DNA of 51,176 nt from an uncultured Parabacteroides sp. GTDB lineage: Bacteria; Bacteroidota; Bacteroidia; Bacteroidales; Tannerellaceae. The DNA lies in contig NZ_CABUOD010000034.1 of NCBI RefSeq assembly GCF_902493135.1, positions 1-51,176 of the forward strand, given 5' to 3'. A program made the position numbers and the translations under genes. Shown here in pieces: positions 18,101 to 25,346 of the stretch (the first letter of the stretch is position 1; every line of letters begins with the position of its first letter). The notes beneath the pieces were generated by a model. It saw only the letters and a program-made list of their open reading frames with translations, made no database searches and was not told the origin of the DNA.

Positions 18101-18430
18101 CGTACCGTTACGGGAGGCTGCGCCGTCGCATCGGGCGATAGCTCCATCCTGCTGGCAGGAGGCGTGAACTACGACCGTTTCCGTGACGCTCTTAACCGCC
18201 CTCAACCGGATTATCTGCTGCATCCTGCCGACTGGTATAAGTTCAACACCTCCCTGCTACAATACAACACTTTCACAAAGCGCTGGACCCACTTAGGCGA
18301 CTACGAAGAACCGGCACGTGCCGGCGCCGGCATCGCAAACAATGCCAACACGGTAATCATAATTGGCGGAGAACTAAAGCCGGGCATCCGCACGCCGGAG
18401 GTCAATGCTTTTGAACTGACGCTCCCCTGA
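15122..18430 (+). CDS. Trifunctional fusion: GDSL esterase + sialate O-acetylesterase + Kelch mutarotase (NanM-like)
   Basis: The 1102-residue secreted protein (signal peptide 1-21) has three enzyme modules. First is an SGNH/GDSL esterase at about 70-260: nucleophile Ser78 in IGNSVTYG, with D240 and H243 in DALHPTAEG. Second is a sialate O-acetylesterase at about 265-730: SGQSNM 354-359 with Ser357, WYQGESN 534-540, and D611/H613 in DVHPRHK. Third is a Kelch-repeat cyclically permuted mutarotase at about 738-1102 (LLVAGGCNFP, VWIGGNNRQG, LYVAGGNGE, IIIGGELKPG). Together they would remove O-acetyl groups from sialic acid and speed its anomerisation for uptake. Residues 22-65 (HLLPWPQKEAWNGEKFP) look like the start of a GH20 hexosaminidase and match no esterase. 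It lies 6 bp after nanH. Confidence 0.92.
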   Translation: MKRILFILISLYVGILVACAAGIPHLLPWPQKEAWNGEKFPYRETFVSLAENFCSIGMKQTTGTIQAQKIKVACIGNSVTYGHGIEDREKNSYPAQLQRMLGNGYEVANFGKSGATLLRRGHRSYNEQEECKAALDFAADRVVIHLGLNDTDPRDWPNYRDDFTKDYLALIDAFRQANPKCEIWICRLTPISHRHTRFKSGTRDWYWQIQQNIEEIAALAHTGLIDLQAGLYDRPDLLSDALHPTAEGAGIIARTVCRALTGDYGGLQMPVTYSDNMVLQREKPLRIAGTANAGEKVTVGIAGQKGETVTAPDGKWSVTLPPMKAGGPYTLSISAASGRLDYTNVLIGEVWLCSGQSNMAFQVSSAIDSQRKAFLEFAAGKPQIRLFDMKPRWATSAVEWDISTLDSLNRLQYYRDTEWKECNEETANRFSAVAFAFGQMLSDSLQVPVGLILNAIGGSPAEAWIDRKTLELEFPDILYDWKQNDFIQGWARERAALNLRKSANKQQRHPYEPCYLYESGIRPLEKFPIRGIIWYQGESNAHNMEAHERLFHLLTKNWRENWAEELPFYYVQLSSIDRPGWPWFRDSQRRMLRSIPNSGMAVSSDHGDSLDVHPRHKREIGERLAHWALNKTYGHEVLPSGPLYRSATFKDGAAYVTFDYGKGMHSSDGDRLRTFEIAEHDGLFVPAEAQIIDGKTVKVWSGQIRNPKFVRYGWQPFTRANLVNEAELPASTFRSEAAPVSWSRLPDLPGTEKDPALGVSAPFTGISGGKLLVAGGCNFPDKPAAEGGTKEYYSDIYALDMADRSPAEWRRIGRLPLPLAYGASVTTPEGIVWIGGNNRQGASKQVFFLNWDREKQQLHISELPPLPMPMDNLSAAYAGGCLYVAGGNGELRTTIGKGGSRTVPTNLLFSLQLTPSPQKEWVRLPDFPGPARVQPVLAAQQSGDGVRLYLAGGFQPASARQEAIVCTDMLSYHPETKQWRDEGSLPSLADGSHRTVTGGCAVASGDSSILLAGGVNYDRFRDALNRPQPDYLLHPADWYKFNTSLLQYNTFTKRWTHLGDYEEPARAGAGIANNANTVIIIGGELKPGIRTPEVNAFELTLP

Positions 18431-18431
18431 T

Positions 18432-19031
18432 TCACACCAAAGCCAGTTTACGGATATCCGCATCCCAACGTGGTTCCGAATAAATCAGGCCGACAGCTTC
18501 GGCCGGGGTAGAGGCGACCGCCCAAAGTCCTGCATGCTGCGGGCGCATGAAATGCTCGTCGACGGCTCTTCGGAACATCTCCAAAAGGGGATCGAAGTAG
18601 CCGTTTATGTTCAGGATGACAATCGGGTTGAGATACAAGCCTAACTGTTTCCAGGTGATGACTTCCAGCAACTCTTCGAGAGTGCCGCATCCGCCCGGAA
18701 GGGCGATCACGGCATCCGAGAGGTCGGCCATCCGTTGTTTGCGTTCGTGCATACTGTCGACTTCGACCAGATCGGTAAGCCCCTTGTGACACCAATCCTG
18801 TTCCACCATAAAACGGGGAATAACGCCCGTAACCGTTCCACCGGCAGCCAGCGTAGCATCCGACACGGCGCACATCAAGCCTGAATTGCCGGCCCCGTTG
18901 ATCACCCGCAGGTTCCGTTCGCCTAACAGGCGTCCCAGCTCGGTTGCCGCCTCCCGATAGGCAGGAGCGACTTGCGTGCTGGAAGCACAATACACACAAA
19001 CAGAAGCGATCTTATTTCTTTCTTTTTCCAT
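18432..19031 (-). CDS. LOG-family (TIGR00730) nucleoside-5'-monophosphate phosphoribohydrolase
   Basis: The 199-residue Rossmann-fold protein carries the LOG signature PGGCGTLEELLEVITWKQLG, preceded by MHERKQRM, and the N-terminal VYCASST with INGAGNSGLM. Enzymes with the PGGxGTxxE motif hydrolyse the N-glycosidic bond of AMP or cytokinin-type nucleotides; the bacterial substrate here is unproven. Its stop lies one base from the stop of the converging sialic acid operon. The ATG shares one base with the upstream TIGR02757 stop (TAATG), so the two are probably cotranslated. Confidence 0.9.
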   Translation of the reverse strand: MEKERNKIASVCVYCASSTQVAPAYREAATELGRLLGERNLRVINGAGNSGLMCAVSDATLAAGGTVTGVIPRFMVEQDWCHKGLTDLVEVDSMHERKQRMADLSDAVIALPGGCGTLEELLEVITWKQLGLYLNPIVILNINGYFDPLLEMFRRAVDEHFMRPQHAGLWAVASTPAEAVGLIYSEPRWDADIRKLALV

Positions 19032-19777
19032 TACTCTTTTTTCTTGTTTATATCATACCCGAACAAGGCAAAATCACCCAAGCAGGGATCATCCGGGAAG
19101 ATACGCGATAGGGCCTCGGTTATCTCAAGCGCCGTTTTCAGGGTGGCGGTTCGCTGCTGCGTCAAGCCGAGTTCCAATGAAATCTGGTGAACATGCGTGT
19201 CCAGCGGGATAATCAACTGGCGGGGATGAAAGGCGGTCTGCCAAATCCCGAAATCGACGATTCCATCGGTCCGGATCATCCAGCGGAGGAACATCGCCAG
19301 GCGTTTACAGGCAGAAGTACCACCCATCACCGGAATGCCCTTTATGCCGGAAAAGAGATCCTGCAACTTAAGAACCGGATTCGGATAGGGGCTTGCAGCC
19401 AATGCGTCTTCCAACGAATCATAGCGCCCATATATCTCTTTCAACCGGCCACAGAGGGCACGCAGGTCCGAATGCGTATAAAAGCGGTAAAACGTATCGC
19501 GCTTGCCGGCCGGGACCTCCGAAACCAGTTCCCGATACCGCCCGGACAATATCCACTCGTAAGGGCTTCCGCCCATCCGGCTATGCAACCAGTCCGCCTT
19601 GCGGAGGATCAGCTCCCGGCGTCCATAGGAGATCCATGAAGTGATAAACGCGGATATTTCGATATCCTGTTTCCCTGCAAACCGATGGGGGAACTGAACC
19701 GGGTCATCGGGTATAAAAGACTTCACATTATAGATTCCGGCCCATTCCTTCAATTTCGCTTTCAGTTGTTCGTCCAT
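19031..19777 (-). CDS. TIGR02757 (DUF2400) family protein, HhH-GPD-like
   Basis: This 248-residue protein is of the TIGR02757/DUF2400 family, with the typical start LKAKLKEWAGIYN and FIPDDPVQFPHRF. The C-terminal half has LIIPLDTHVHQISLELGL, which resembles the helix-hairpin-helix and catalytic Asp segment (P-[VL]-D-T-H-V) of endonuclease III-like DNA glycosylases. A base-excision or nucleic-acid role is therefore plausible, although no activity is established to my knowledge. It sits 3 bp downstream of the AlkD-like gene, another DNA repair protein, within a four-gene minus-strand cluster. Confidence 0.88.
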   Translation of the reverse strand: MDEQLKAKLKEWAGIYNVKSFIPDDPVQFPHRFAGKQDIEISAFITSWISYGRRELILRKADWLHSRMGGSPYEWILSGRYRELVSEVPAGKRDTFYRFYTHSDLRALCGRLKEIYGRYDSLEDALAASPYPNPVLKLQDLFSGIKGIPVMGGTSACKRLAMFLRWMIRTDGIVDFGIWQTAFHPRQLIIPLDTHVHQISLELGLTQQRTATLKTALEITEALSRIFPDDPCLGDFALFGYDINKKKE

Positions 19778-19780
19778 CCC

Positions 19781-20488
19781 TTATTTCATCTTTAAGAAAT
19801 ACTGGCGCCGGTCTTCGGGATAATGCTCGATGGCATAGCGGAGAGCCGTACGCGGAAGCTGTGTCGCATAACGTTCCAGAAAGTCGGTGAGGGTATCCCG
19901 GTCCCTTTTGCCCACCTCGCGGAGCATCCAGCCTACGGCTTTATGCATCAAGTCATGTTTATGCGTCATCAACCGTTCGGCCAACGCCAATGTATCGGTA
20001 AAATCCGAACGGCGGATAAAGGCCCAGGTACAGACGATCGAAATCCGCTGTTCCCAGAGGTTATCGCTGGTAGCCAGTTCATACAGGACGGAACGGTCCC
20101 GGTCCACCAAATATTCGCCGACAATATCCCGGCAGGATAAATCCACCAAATCCCAATTATTGCAGCGGCGGGTATTCTTCAAATAGAAACGATACATCTT
20201 TTCCCGTTCAGCTTCCGGAGTCTTCTTATCCTGGAAGCGATAGACCAGAACCAACAGGGCGCAAAGGCGGGCCTCATGCCACGGACTATCCAGCAGGAGT
20301 TGCAATTCTTTCAGTGGCATCGCCTTGTTGGCCTTGGCTATGCTGCGGGTTTGCGGGACGACGACTCCTAAAAAGCGGTCGCCTTCGCCATATAGCCCCG
20401 GTCCGGTCTTGAAAAACCGGCTCAGATGGGCGGCTTTTTCGGGTGAACCGACCGATTGCAGTTCACTCAGCACAAACTCCGCCGTCAT
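19781..20488 (-). CDS. AlkD-like DNA alkylation repair protein (HEAT-like repeats)
   Basis: The 235-residue all-helical protein fits the AlkD family of DNA glycosylases, which remove bulky or cationic alkylated bases without base flipping. NNWDLVDLSCRDIVGEYL carries the conserved Trp and Asp of the AlkD active cleft. WEQRISIVCTWAFIRRSD and DLMHKAVGWMLREVGKRD are family-typical helices. The start overlaps the stop of the 2-hydroxyacid dehydrogenase gene (ATGA). Cotranscription with a metabolic enzyme is probably incidental. Confidence 0.92.
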   Translation of the reverse strand: MTAEFVLSELQSVGSPEKAAHLSRFFKTGPGLYGEGDRFLGVVVPQTRSIAKANKAMPLKELQLLLDSPWHEARLCALLVLVYRFQDKKTPEAEREKMYRFYLKNTRRCNNWDLVDLSCRDIVGEYLVDRDRSVLYELATSDNLWEQRISIVCTWAFIRRSDFTDTLALAERLMTHKHDLMHKAVGWMLREVGKRDRDTLTDFLERYATQLPRTALRYAIEHYPEDRRQYFLKMK

Positions 20489-21447
20489 GGACGCAGCACC
20501 CGTGACACAGGACGGTCGCCTTCCAGGAATCCGATTACATTGTTGCAGACCGTACGCGCCATGATAATACGCGTTTCCAGCGTCTGCGTCCCGATATGGG
20601 GCGTCAGGACGACATTTTCCATTTCCAGCAAATCCGGCAAGGGATAATCGCCGAACTCGAAGACATCCAGGCCGGCGCCATGAATCGTCCCGTCTTTCAA
20701 CGCCTGCACCAAAGCCTTTTCATCGACCAAAGGACCACGGCCGGTGTTGATCAGGACGGCTGTCGGCTTCATCTGCTTCAGTTCGGCTTCCCCGATGATA
20801 TGGTAGGTTTCCGGTGTATAAGGGGCATTCAGGGAGACGAAATCGGATTGGGAGAGGAGCTCCTCTTTGGAAACGTATGTCACGTTCAACTTTGTCTCTT
20901 CTTCGACATACAGTTGGCGACGGTTATGATAGAGGACTTCCATACCACAAGCATTCGCCCGGCGGGCAAGGGCTTTCCCGATACGTCCCATACCGATAAT
21001 ACCCAACGTCTTCCCGGTAACGTTGATGCCTAAATTCTCCAGGACGCCGACTTTCATGCCAAGACCTTCCCGGCGCAGCTTACGGTCGCATTCGGTAATG
21101 CGGCGTGCCACATCGAGCATCAGGCCGAGTGCGAGATTGGCGGTAGGGGCCGTCACGGGGTCGGGGGTATTGGCTACCGTGATTCCTTTTTCAAGACAGT
21201 AGGCGACATCGATATTGTTGTAACCGACAGCATAGTTTGCCACCATTTTCAGTTTGGAGGCACGGTCGATCAATTCCTTGTTTACCGGGAAATCGAACAT
21301 CGAGCACAACACGTCATACTCCGGAATCATCTCTAAAACTTCTTCGTACGTAAAATCTCTTCCTTCGGGAAAAGTAACTTCATACTTGCTTTCCAGCTCG
21401 GTAAAACCTTCGCGGAACATGTCGTAAGTAACTAATATCTTTGTCAT
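20485..21447 (-). CDS. NAD-dependent D-isomer 2-hydroxyacid dehydrogenase
   Basis: The 320-residue protein has the family's two-domain layout. The N-terminal substrate domain includes VANYAVGYNNIDV, the Rossmann nucleotide-binding loop is GMGRIGKALARR (about 155), and the catalytic residues are Arg in INTGRGPLVDE, Glu in DVFEFGDYPL and His in LTPHIGTQT. It would reduce a 2-oxoacid such as glyoxylate, hydroxypyruvate or pyruvate; the exact substrate is not readable. It is the first gene of the minus-strand cluster with alkD, TIGR02757 and LOG. Confidence 0.92.
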   Translation of the reverse strand: MTKILVTYDMFREGFTELESKYEVTFPEGRDFTYEEVLEMIPEYDVLCSMFDFPVNKELIDRASKLKMVANYAVGYNNIDVAYCLEKGITVANTPDPVTAPTANLALGLMLDVARRITECDRKLRREGLGMKVGVLENLGINVTGKTLGIIGMGRIGKALARRANACGMEVLYHNRRQLYVEEETKLNVTYVSKEELLSQSDFVSLNAPYTPETYHIIGEAELKQMKPTAVLINTGRGPLVDEKALVQALKDGTIHGAGLDVFEFGDYPLPDLLEMENVVLTPHIGTQTLETRIIMARTVCNNVIGFLEGDRPVSRVLRP

Positions 21448-21488
21448 AACTATTCTTTTTATTCAACTTAATGAAGGTAAATGATCAT

Positions 21489-22316
21489 TTATCTGTTACT
21501 TTCGGGTTGATTCGAAAGTGTATGGTCACGGATAAACCGTACGGCTAAGGGGAAAGCGGCGGCGCACATACTGCCGTGGTCGAAACCGCCTAATTCGTAA
21601 AGCGTCACATCAGGATGGCCGAGCAGTTTGAAGAGGCGGTAGAAATAGGCGGACTCTTCGTAACGGCCATACAATTCCTTCTCACGGTCACCGGAAAGGA
21701 TCAGGATAGGGGCGCAGTCCGGACGGACGTGATACAAGGGAGCCGTTTCGTCGATCGTCGGCTGCAAAGGTTCCAGCCCTCGCCGGTTGCGGGTTTCGAA
21801 ATGGGTGATCACCTGACCACTGAAAGGGATGATCCCGGCAAGTTTGTCGGCATCTTTCCCGTAACGCGCCAACTGCTTCTTATCCAACCCGACCATATCG
21901 ACCAGATAGCCGCCGGCGGAATGGCCGGCAATATAGATGGAGGAGGGGTCGCCACCGTATTTTCCGATATTATCGAATACCCAGGCAACGGCGGCAGCGG
22001 CATCATCCACGATCTCCATCGTCTCCACATGCGGCGACAAACGGTATTCGACACCTACGACTACCATGTCGTCCGTCAATAACGCGGAAGGGACTTCACG
22101 GCTCCCGCCGGTCAAGCCGCCGCCATGAAACCAGACTACGACCGGCGCGTTTTGTACGCCCGACCGGTAAGCAATATCCAGACGGCACATCTTGGAAGCA
22201 TATTCATCACCTGCATTTCTACGGTACGGGACATTACGCTCATAGGAATAATCGGCAGCAATAGCCATCACAGCCAACCAGACAAGCAGCAAGGTTAACC
22301 CGATTTTATTCATCAT
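21489..22316 (-). CDS. Secreted alpha/beta hydrolase (carboxylesterase-like)
   Basis: I choose the MMNKIGLTLLLVWL start at 22316, because it gives a clean signal peptide ending near AIAADYS; the upstream 29 codons of the longer frame are Cys-rich and unlikely. The mature enzyme has the HGGGLTGG oxyanion motif, the nucleophile elbow GHSAGGY, and a C-terminal His in GGFDHGSM; ILSGDREK precedes it and probably carries the Asp. It is a periplasmic or secreted esterase, perhaps acting on acetylated glycans or lipids. It reads divergently from the SpmA/SpmB-like gene. Confidence 0.85.
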   Translation of the reverse strand: MMNKIGLTLLLVWLAVMAIAADYSYERNVPYRRNAGDEYASKMCRLDIAYRSGVQNAPVVVWFHGGGLTGGSREVPSALLTDDMVVVGVEYRLSPHVETMEIVDDAAAAVAWVFDNIGKYGGDPSSIYIAGHSAGGYLVDMVGLDKKQLARYGKDADKLAGIIPFSGQVITHFETRNRRGLEPLQPTIDETAPLYHVRPDCAPILILSGDREKELYGRYEESAYFYRLFKLLGHPDVTLYELGGFDHGSMCAAAFPLAVRFIRDHTLSNQPESNR

Positions 22317-22440
22317 ATTATACACCAAATTTGAATTGATTAAACACAAAAAACATCCTCCAAAAGTAATCAGCTTTTTGCAACTAAGCAAACAATCTGC
22401 CATTTCCCGCCTTCTTTTTCCGATAAAGCGGATTATTTCC

Positions 22441-22448
22441 TATTTTTG
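22441..22448 (+). promoter_or_regulatory. Bacteroidetes -7 element for SpmA/B-like gene
   Basis: TATTTTTG matches TAnnTTTG and lies 40 bp upstream of the ATG at 22489. Confidence 0.5.
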
Positions 22449-22488
22449 TAACCATTAACAAGTATCTTATTACCTGTCAACAACTACT

Positions 22489-23721
22489 ATGGTTCTAAAT
22501 TATATCTGGATCGCCTTCTTTCTGATTGCTTTCGTGGTGGCACTTTGCAAATTAGCCATCGGCGGAGACACGGAAGTTTTCACCAACATCATCAACGCCT
22601 CCTTTGCCTCGGCAAAGACAGGGTTCGAGATATCCCTCGGACTGACGGGAGTCCTGGCTCTCTGGCTCGGCATCATGAAAATCGGGGAAAAAGGGGGCGT
22701 GATACAGGCGTTTGCCCGGTTGACGGCGCCCGTGTTCAGCAAGCTCTTTCCGGGAATACCGAAAGACCATCCGGCAACGGGCTCCATTTTCATGTGCATT
22801 TCGGCCAACTTGTTAGGCTTGGACAATGCCGCCACGCCGATGGGACTGAAAGCCATGAAAGAGTTGCAGGAACTGAACACGCAGAAGGATTCAGCCAGCG
22901 ATCCGATGATCATGTTCCTTTGCATCAATGCTTCGGGACTAACGCTGATCCCGGTCTCCATCATGACCTACCGGGCACAGATGGGAGCGGCCAACCCGGC
23001 CGATGTCTTCCTGCCCCTCATGCTCGCGACCTTCTCTTCTACCCTGGTCGCCATATTGGCGGTCTGCTTCAAACAACGGATCAACATCCTGCAACGGAAC
23101 CTGCTGCTTTTCTTCGGCGGTATGATCGCGTTCATCGGCGGTCTGGCCTTGCTTTTCGGGATGATGAGCCAGCAGTCGGTCTCCCTCTACTCTACCCTGT
23201 TTGCCAACATTTTGCTTTTCTCCATCATATGCGGATTCATCATCAGCGGAATCCGTAAGAAAATCAATGTCTACGACACCTTTATAGAAGGGGCGAAAGA
23301 GGGGTTCCGAACCGCCGTGACCATCATCCCCTACCTCATCGCCGTATTGGTCGCCATTGCTGTTTTCCGGGCTTCGGGAGCGATGGATTTCCTGATCGAC
23401 GGCATCCGCATGGGAGTCGCGGCAGCAGGACTGGACACGCAGTTCGTGGAAGGTCTGCCTACCATGCTGATGAAACCGCTCAGCGGCAGCGGGGCGCGGG
23501 GTATGATGTTGGACGCGATGAACACCTACGGCGCGGACTCGTTCATAGGCCGCCTCTGCTCCATCGTGCAAGGATCGAGCGACACGACTTTCTACGTCGT
23601 TGCCCTCTATTTCGGCAGTGTCGGAATCCGCAATACCTACTATACGATCCCCTGTTCACTGCTGGCCGATTTAGCCGGGGCGATTGCGGCGGTAGCTATG
23701 ACGTATCTGTTTTTTACCTGA
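22489..23721 (+). CDS. Nucleoside-recognition (Gate) membrane protein, fused SpmA-SpmB
   Basis: The 410-residue membrane protein has two halves that match the B. subtilis spore maturation proteins. The SpmA-like half is residues 1-190 (GEKGGVIQAFARLTAPVFSKLFPGIP; NLLGLDNAATPMGLKAM). The SpmB-like half is about 225-410 (FIEGAKEGFRTAVTIIPYLIAVLVAIA; MKPLSGSGARGMM; GSSDTTFYVVALYFGS). Both halves are Gate-domain transporters. In this non-sporulating lineage the role is unclear; an envelope-related transport function is possible. It is a fusion of genes that are separate in Firmicutes. It ends 39 bp before the HEPN gene. Confidence 0.9.
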   Translation: MVLNYIWIAFFLIAFVVALCKLAIGGDTEVFTNIINASFASAKTGFEISLGLTGVLALWLGIMKIGEKGGVIQAFARLTAPVFSKLFPGIPKDHPATGSIFMCISANLLGLDNAATPMGLKAMKELQELNTQKDSASDPMIMFLCINASGLTLIPVSIMTYRAQMGAANPADVFLPLMLATFSSTLVAILAVCFKQRINILQRNLLLFFGGMIAFIGGLALLFGMMSQQSVSLYSTLFANILLFSIICGFIISGIRKKINVYDTFIEGAKEGFRTAVTIIPYLIAVLVAIAVFRASGAMDFLIDGIRMGVAAAGLDTQFVEGLPTMLMKPLSGSGARGMMLDAMNTYGADSFIGRLCSIVQGSSDTTFYVVALYFGSVGIRNTYYTIPCSLLADLAGAIAAVAMTYLFFT

Positions 23722-23760
23722 AAAATTTCGTATCTTCGTATCGTAAATAAAGAAAGAAAC

Positions 23761-24174
23761 ATGGAACAACAAGATATACGCTGGAAACAACGTTTTCAGA
23801 ATTTCAACAAAGCTTTCATCCGACTAAGCGAGGCGATCCGGATCATACGGAACGACCCTGACAATTTCGTCTTGCAAGCCGGGCTGGTCCAGATTTACGA
23901 ATTCACATTCGAACTTTCATGGAAAACCCTGAAAGATTACCTGGAGGCGGAAGGATTCACATGCCCCTCCCCTCGCGCCACCTTGCGGCAAGCATTCCAA
24001 TCCGGTTATATCAAAGACGGCGACCTTTGGTTGCAAGCCCTGCATGACCGGAATCTGACAACTCATACGTATGACGAGGCTACGGCTCTACTGGTCACAA
24101 ACAATATCCAAACAAAATATTTTCCTCTGTTAAAAGAGTTACACACATGGTTGGAGATACAATCATACGATTAG
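23761..24174 (+). CDS. HEPN-type nucleotidyltransferase substrate-binding protein (HI0074-like)
   Basis: The 137-residue helical protein is of the NTase_sub_bind family, the HEPN partner of minimal nucleotidyltransferases. The core YEFTFELSWKTLKDYLEAEGF is characteristic. The HEPN RNase-type motif R-N-x3-H is present as RNLTTH in DRNLTTHTYDE, so it may be an active RNase toxin. Its 3' end overlaps the MNT gene by 28 bp, typical of HEPN-MNT pairs. Promoter-like TATCTTCG lies in the short upstream gap. In characterised pairs MNT neutralises HEPN by AMPylation; whether that holds here is inference. Confidence 0.9.
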   Translation: MEQQDIRWKQRFQNFNKAFIRLSEAIRIIRNDPDNFVLQAGLVQIYEFTFELSWKTLKDYLEAEGFTCPSPRATLRQAFQSGYIKDGDLWLQALHDRNLTTHTYDEATALLVTNNIQTKYFPLLKELHTWLEIQSYD

Positions 24175-24467
24175 GGCTGACACCCGGTCATCAGGCGATC
24201 ATCGACCGGATCTTCTCGCAATATCCGCATGTCGAGGAAGCAGTCGTCTTCGGTTCAAGGGCAAAAGGCAATTACAAGCCGGGTTCGGACATAGACTTTG
24301 CAATCAAGGGCTCCAACCTGACAAGAGAAGACTTGTGCAGCCTCGCGGGAGCATTCGAAGCATCTCTCCTCCCCTTTTTCGTCGATCTTCTCTCCTATTC
24401 ATCCATTACAAACCCCGATTTAAAAGCACATATCGACAGGGTTGGAGTAACAATTTACAAACAGTAG
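24147..24467 (+). CDS. Minimal nucleotidyltransferase (MNT) of HEPN-MNT pair
   Basis: The 106-residue pol-beta-fold nucleotidyltransferase has the GSRAKGNYKPGSDIDFAI motif, with the glycine-serine helix and the DxD catalytic metal site, and a third acidic residue region in LPFFVDLLSY. The size is typical of MNT antitoxins such as HI0073. It starts inside the HEPN gene, overlapping by 28 bp in another frame, which implies tight co-translation. The likely role is to modify and silence the HEPN protein. Confidence 0.9.
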   Translation: MVGDTIIRLGLTPGHQAIIDRIFSQYPHVEEAVVFGSRAKGNYKPGSDIDFAIKGSNLTREDLCSLAGAFEASLLPFFVDLLSYSSITNPDLKAHIDRVGVTIYKQ

Positions 24468-24630
24468 AAACAACAGGAAATTTATGACAAATCTATTTTT
24501 CACCTACTATCAAAATGACACTCCTACCCCATGTAAATCGGATTAGTAGTGCATCTATTTGGAATTAGTATAGCGGGTAATATTTTTTAACATACCATTC
24601 GGAAAGATAAAACACAAAAAGAATAACAAT

Positions 24631-25065
24631 ATGGCAATAGCATTCTACGCGGAAGACATCAAGCTTCCGGCAATCAAAAAGAGAGCGGTCGGCAACTGGG
24701 TGAAAGAGGTTGCCGCCACATACGGGAAGAAAGTCGGCGATATCAGCTACATCTTCTGTTCCGATGAGAAGATACTGGAAGTGAACCGCCAGTACCTCCA
24801 ACATGATTATTATACGGATATCATCACGTTCGATTATACCAGCGGCGACAAGATATCGGGGGACCTGTTTATCAGCCTCGATACGGTGAAGACTAATTCC
24901 GAAGCCTTCAACACCTCCTACAACGAGGAACTCCACCGTACCATCATCCACGGCATCCTCCATCTATGCGGCATCAACGATAAAGGGCCTGGAGAACGCG
25001 AGATCATGGAGGCCAACGAGAACAAAGCACTGGCGATATTGCCGGAGGAATGCCGGGAAAGTTAA
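24631..25065 (+). CDS. ybeY: Endoribonuclease YbeY (rRNA maturation)
   Basis: The 144-residue metalloprotein matures rRNA ends and takes part in ribosome quality control. The metal site reads HGILHLCGIND: two His are kept, and the third ligand of the usual HGxLHLxGYDH has become Asp. I recall a KD or ND here as usual in Bacteroidetes, so it is lineage variation and not damage. SYIFCSDEKILEVNRQYLQHDYYTDIITFDY is the conserved central segment. A 22-bp palindrome overlaps its stop codon. Confidence 0.95.
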   Translation: MAIAFYAEDIKLPAIKKRAVGNWVKEVAATYGKKVGDISYIFCSDEKILEVNRQYLQHDYYTDIITFDYTSGDKISGDLFISLDTVKTNSEAFNTSYNEELHRTIIHGILHLCGINDKGPGEREIMEANENKALAILPEECRES

Positions 25066-25074
25066 CTTTCCCGG
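25053..25074. terminator. Perfect 22-bp palindrome at ybeY stop
   Basis: CCGGGAAAG, then TTAA, then CTTTCCCGG forms a 9-bp stem with a TTAA loop and encloses the ybeY TAA (25063-25065). No T-run follows, so an intrinsic terminator of the E. coli type is not obvious. mRNA 3'-end stabilisation is also possible. Confidence 0.5.
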
Positions 25075-25158
25075 TAAAAAGAAATGTCTGGAGCCGCTTC
25101 CTGTTAAGGATGCTTCTGAAGAGGTTGTATGATATGTGTGCCTGAAAAAGCCTGTGTA

Positions 25159-25190
25159 TGCTCCGGTTATATCTGCTTTTAACCGGAGCA
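25159..25190. terminator. 11-bp stem hairpin between ybeY and propeller operon
   Basis: TGCTCCGGTTA (25159-25169) pairs perfectly with TAACCGGAGCA (25180-25190) around a 10-base loop. No T-run follows. It separates ybeY from the LytTR-type operator and could be a terminator or an insulating RNA structure. Confidence 0.5.
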
Positions 25191-25230
25191 ATGTTCCCAA
25201 AACCGATTGCTCGCCATTACCATCATAAAT

Positions 25231-25258
25231 ACTCATTCCAAACGACCATCTGCTCATT
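25231..25258 (+). promoter_or_regulatory. Candidate LytTR-type operator, copy 1
   Basis: A 28-bp element matches 29078-29105 at 25 of 28 positions. Within it CTCATT occurs twice, 21 bp apart (two helical turns), the spacing expected for a LytTR dimer bound to direct repeats. It ends 27 bp before the -7 element at 25286, a good position for an activator. The likely binder is the LytTR regulator encoded at 31832. Confidence 0.65.
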
Positions 25259-25285
25259 TGCCGGATATTCCCCAGCATTATCATA

Positions 25286-25293
25286 TAGATTTG
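25286..25293 (+). promoter_or_regulatory. Bacteroidetes -7 element for propeller cluster
   Basis: TAGATTTG matches TAnnTTTG, 53 bp upstream of the first propeller gene's ATG and 27 bp downstream of the 28-bp operator. Confidence 0.6.
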
Positions 25294-25346
25294 AATTCCT
25301 GGAAACAGGCAAATAAAGGATTGGCAACAATAATAAATTACCCGGC

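Noticed and set aside
22317..22403. 29-codon extension of the alpha/beta hydrolase
   Set aside because: It is Cys-rich, would block the signal peptide, and is unlike any family start.
24957..24990. YbeY inactivation by loss of the third His
   Set aside because: An Asp at this position is, as I recall, usual in Bacteroidetes YbeY, and the rest of the protein is intact.
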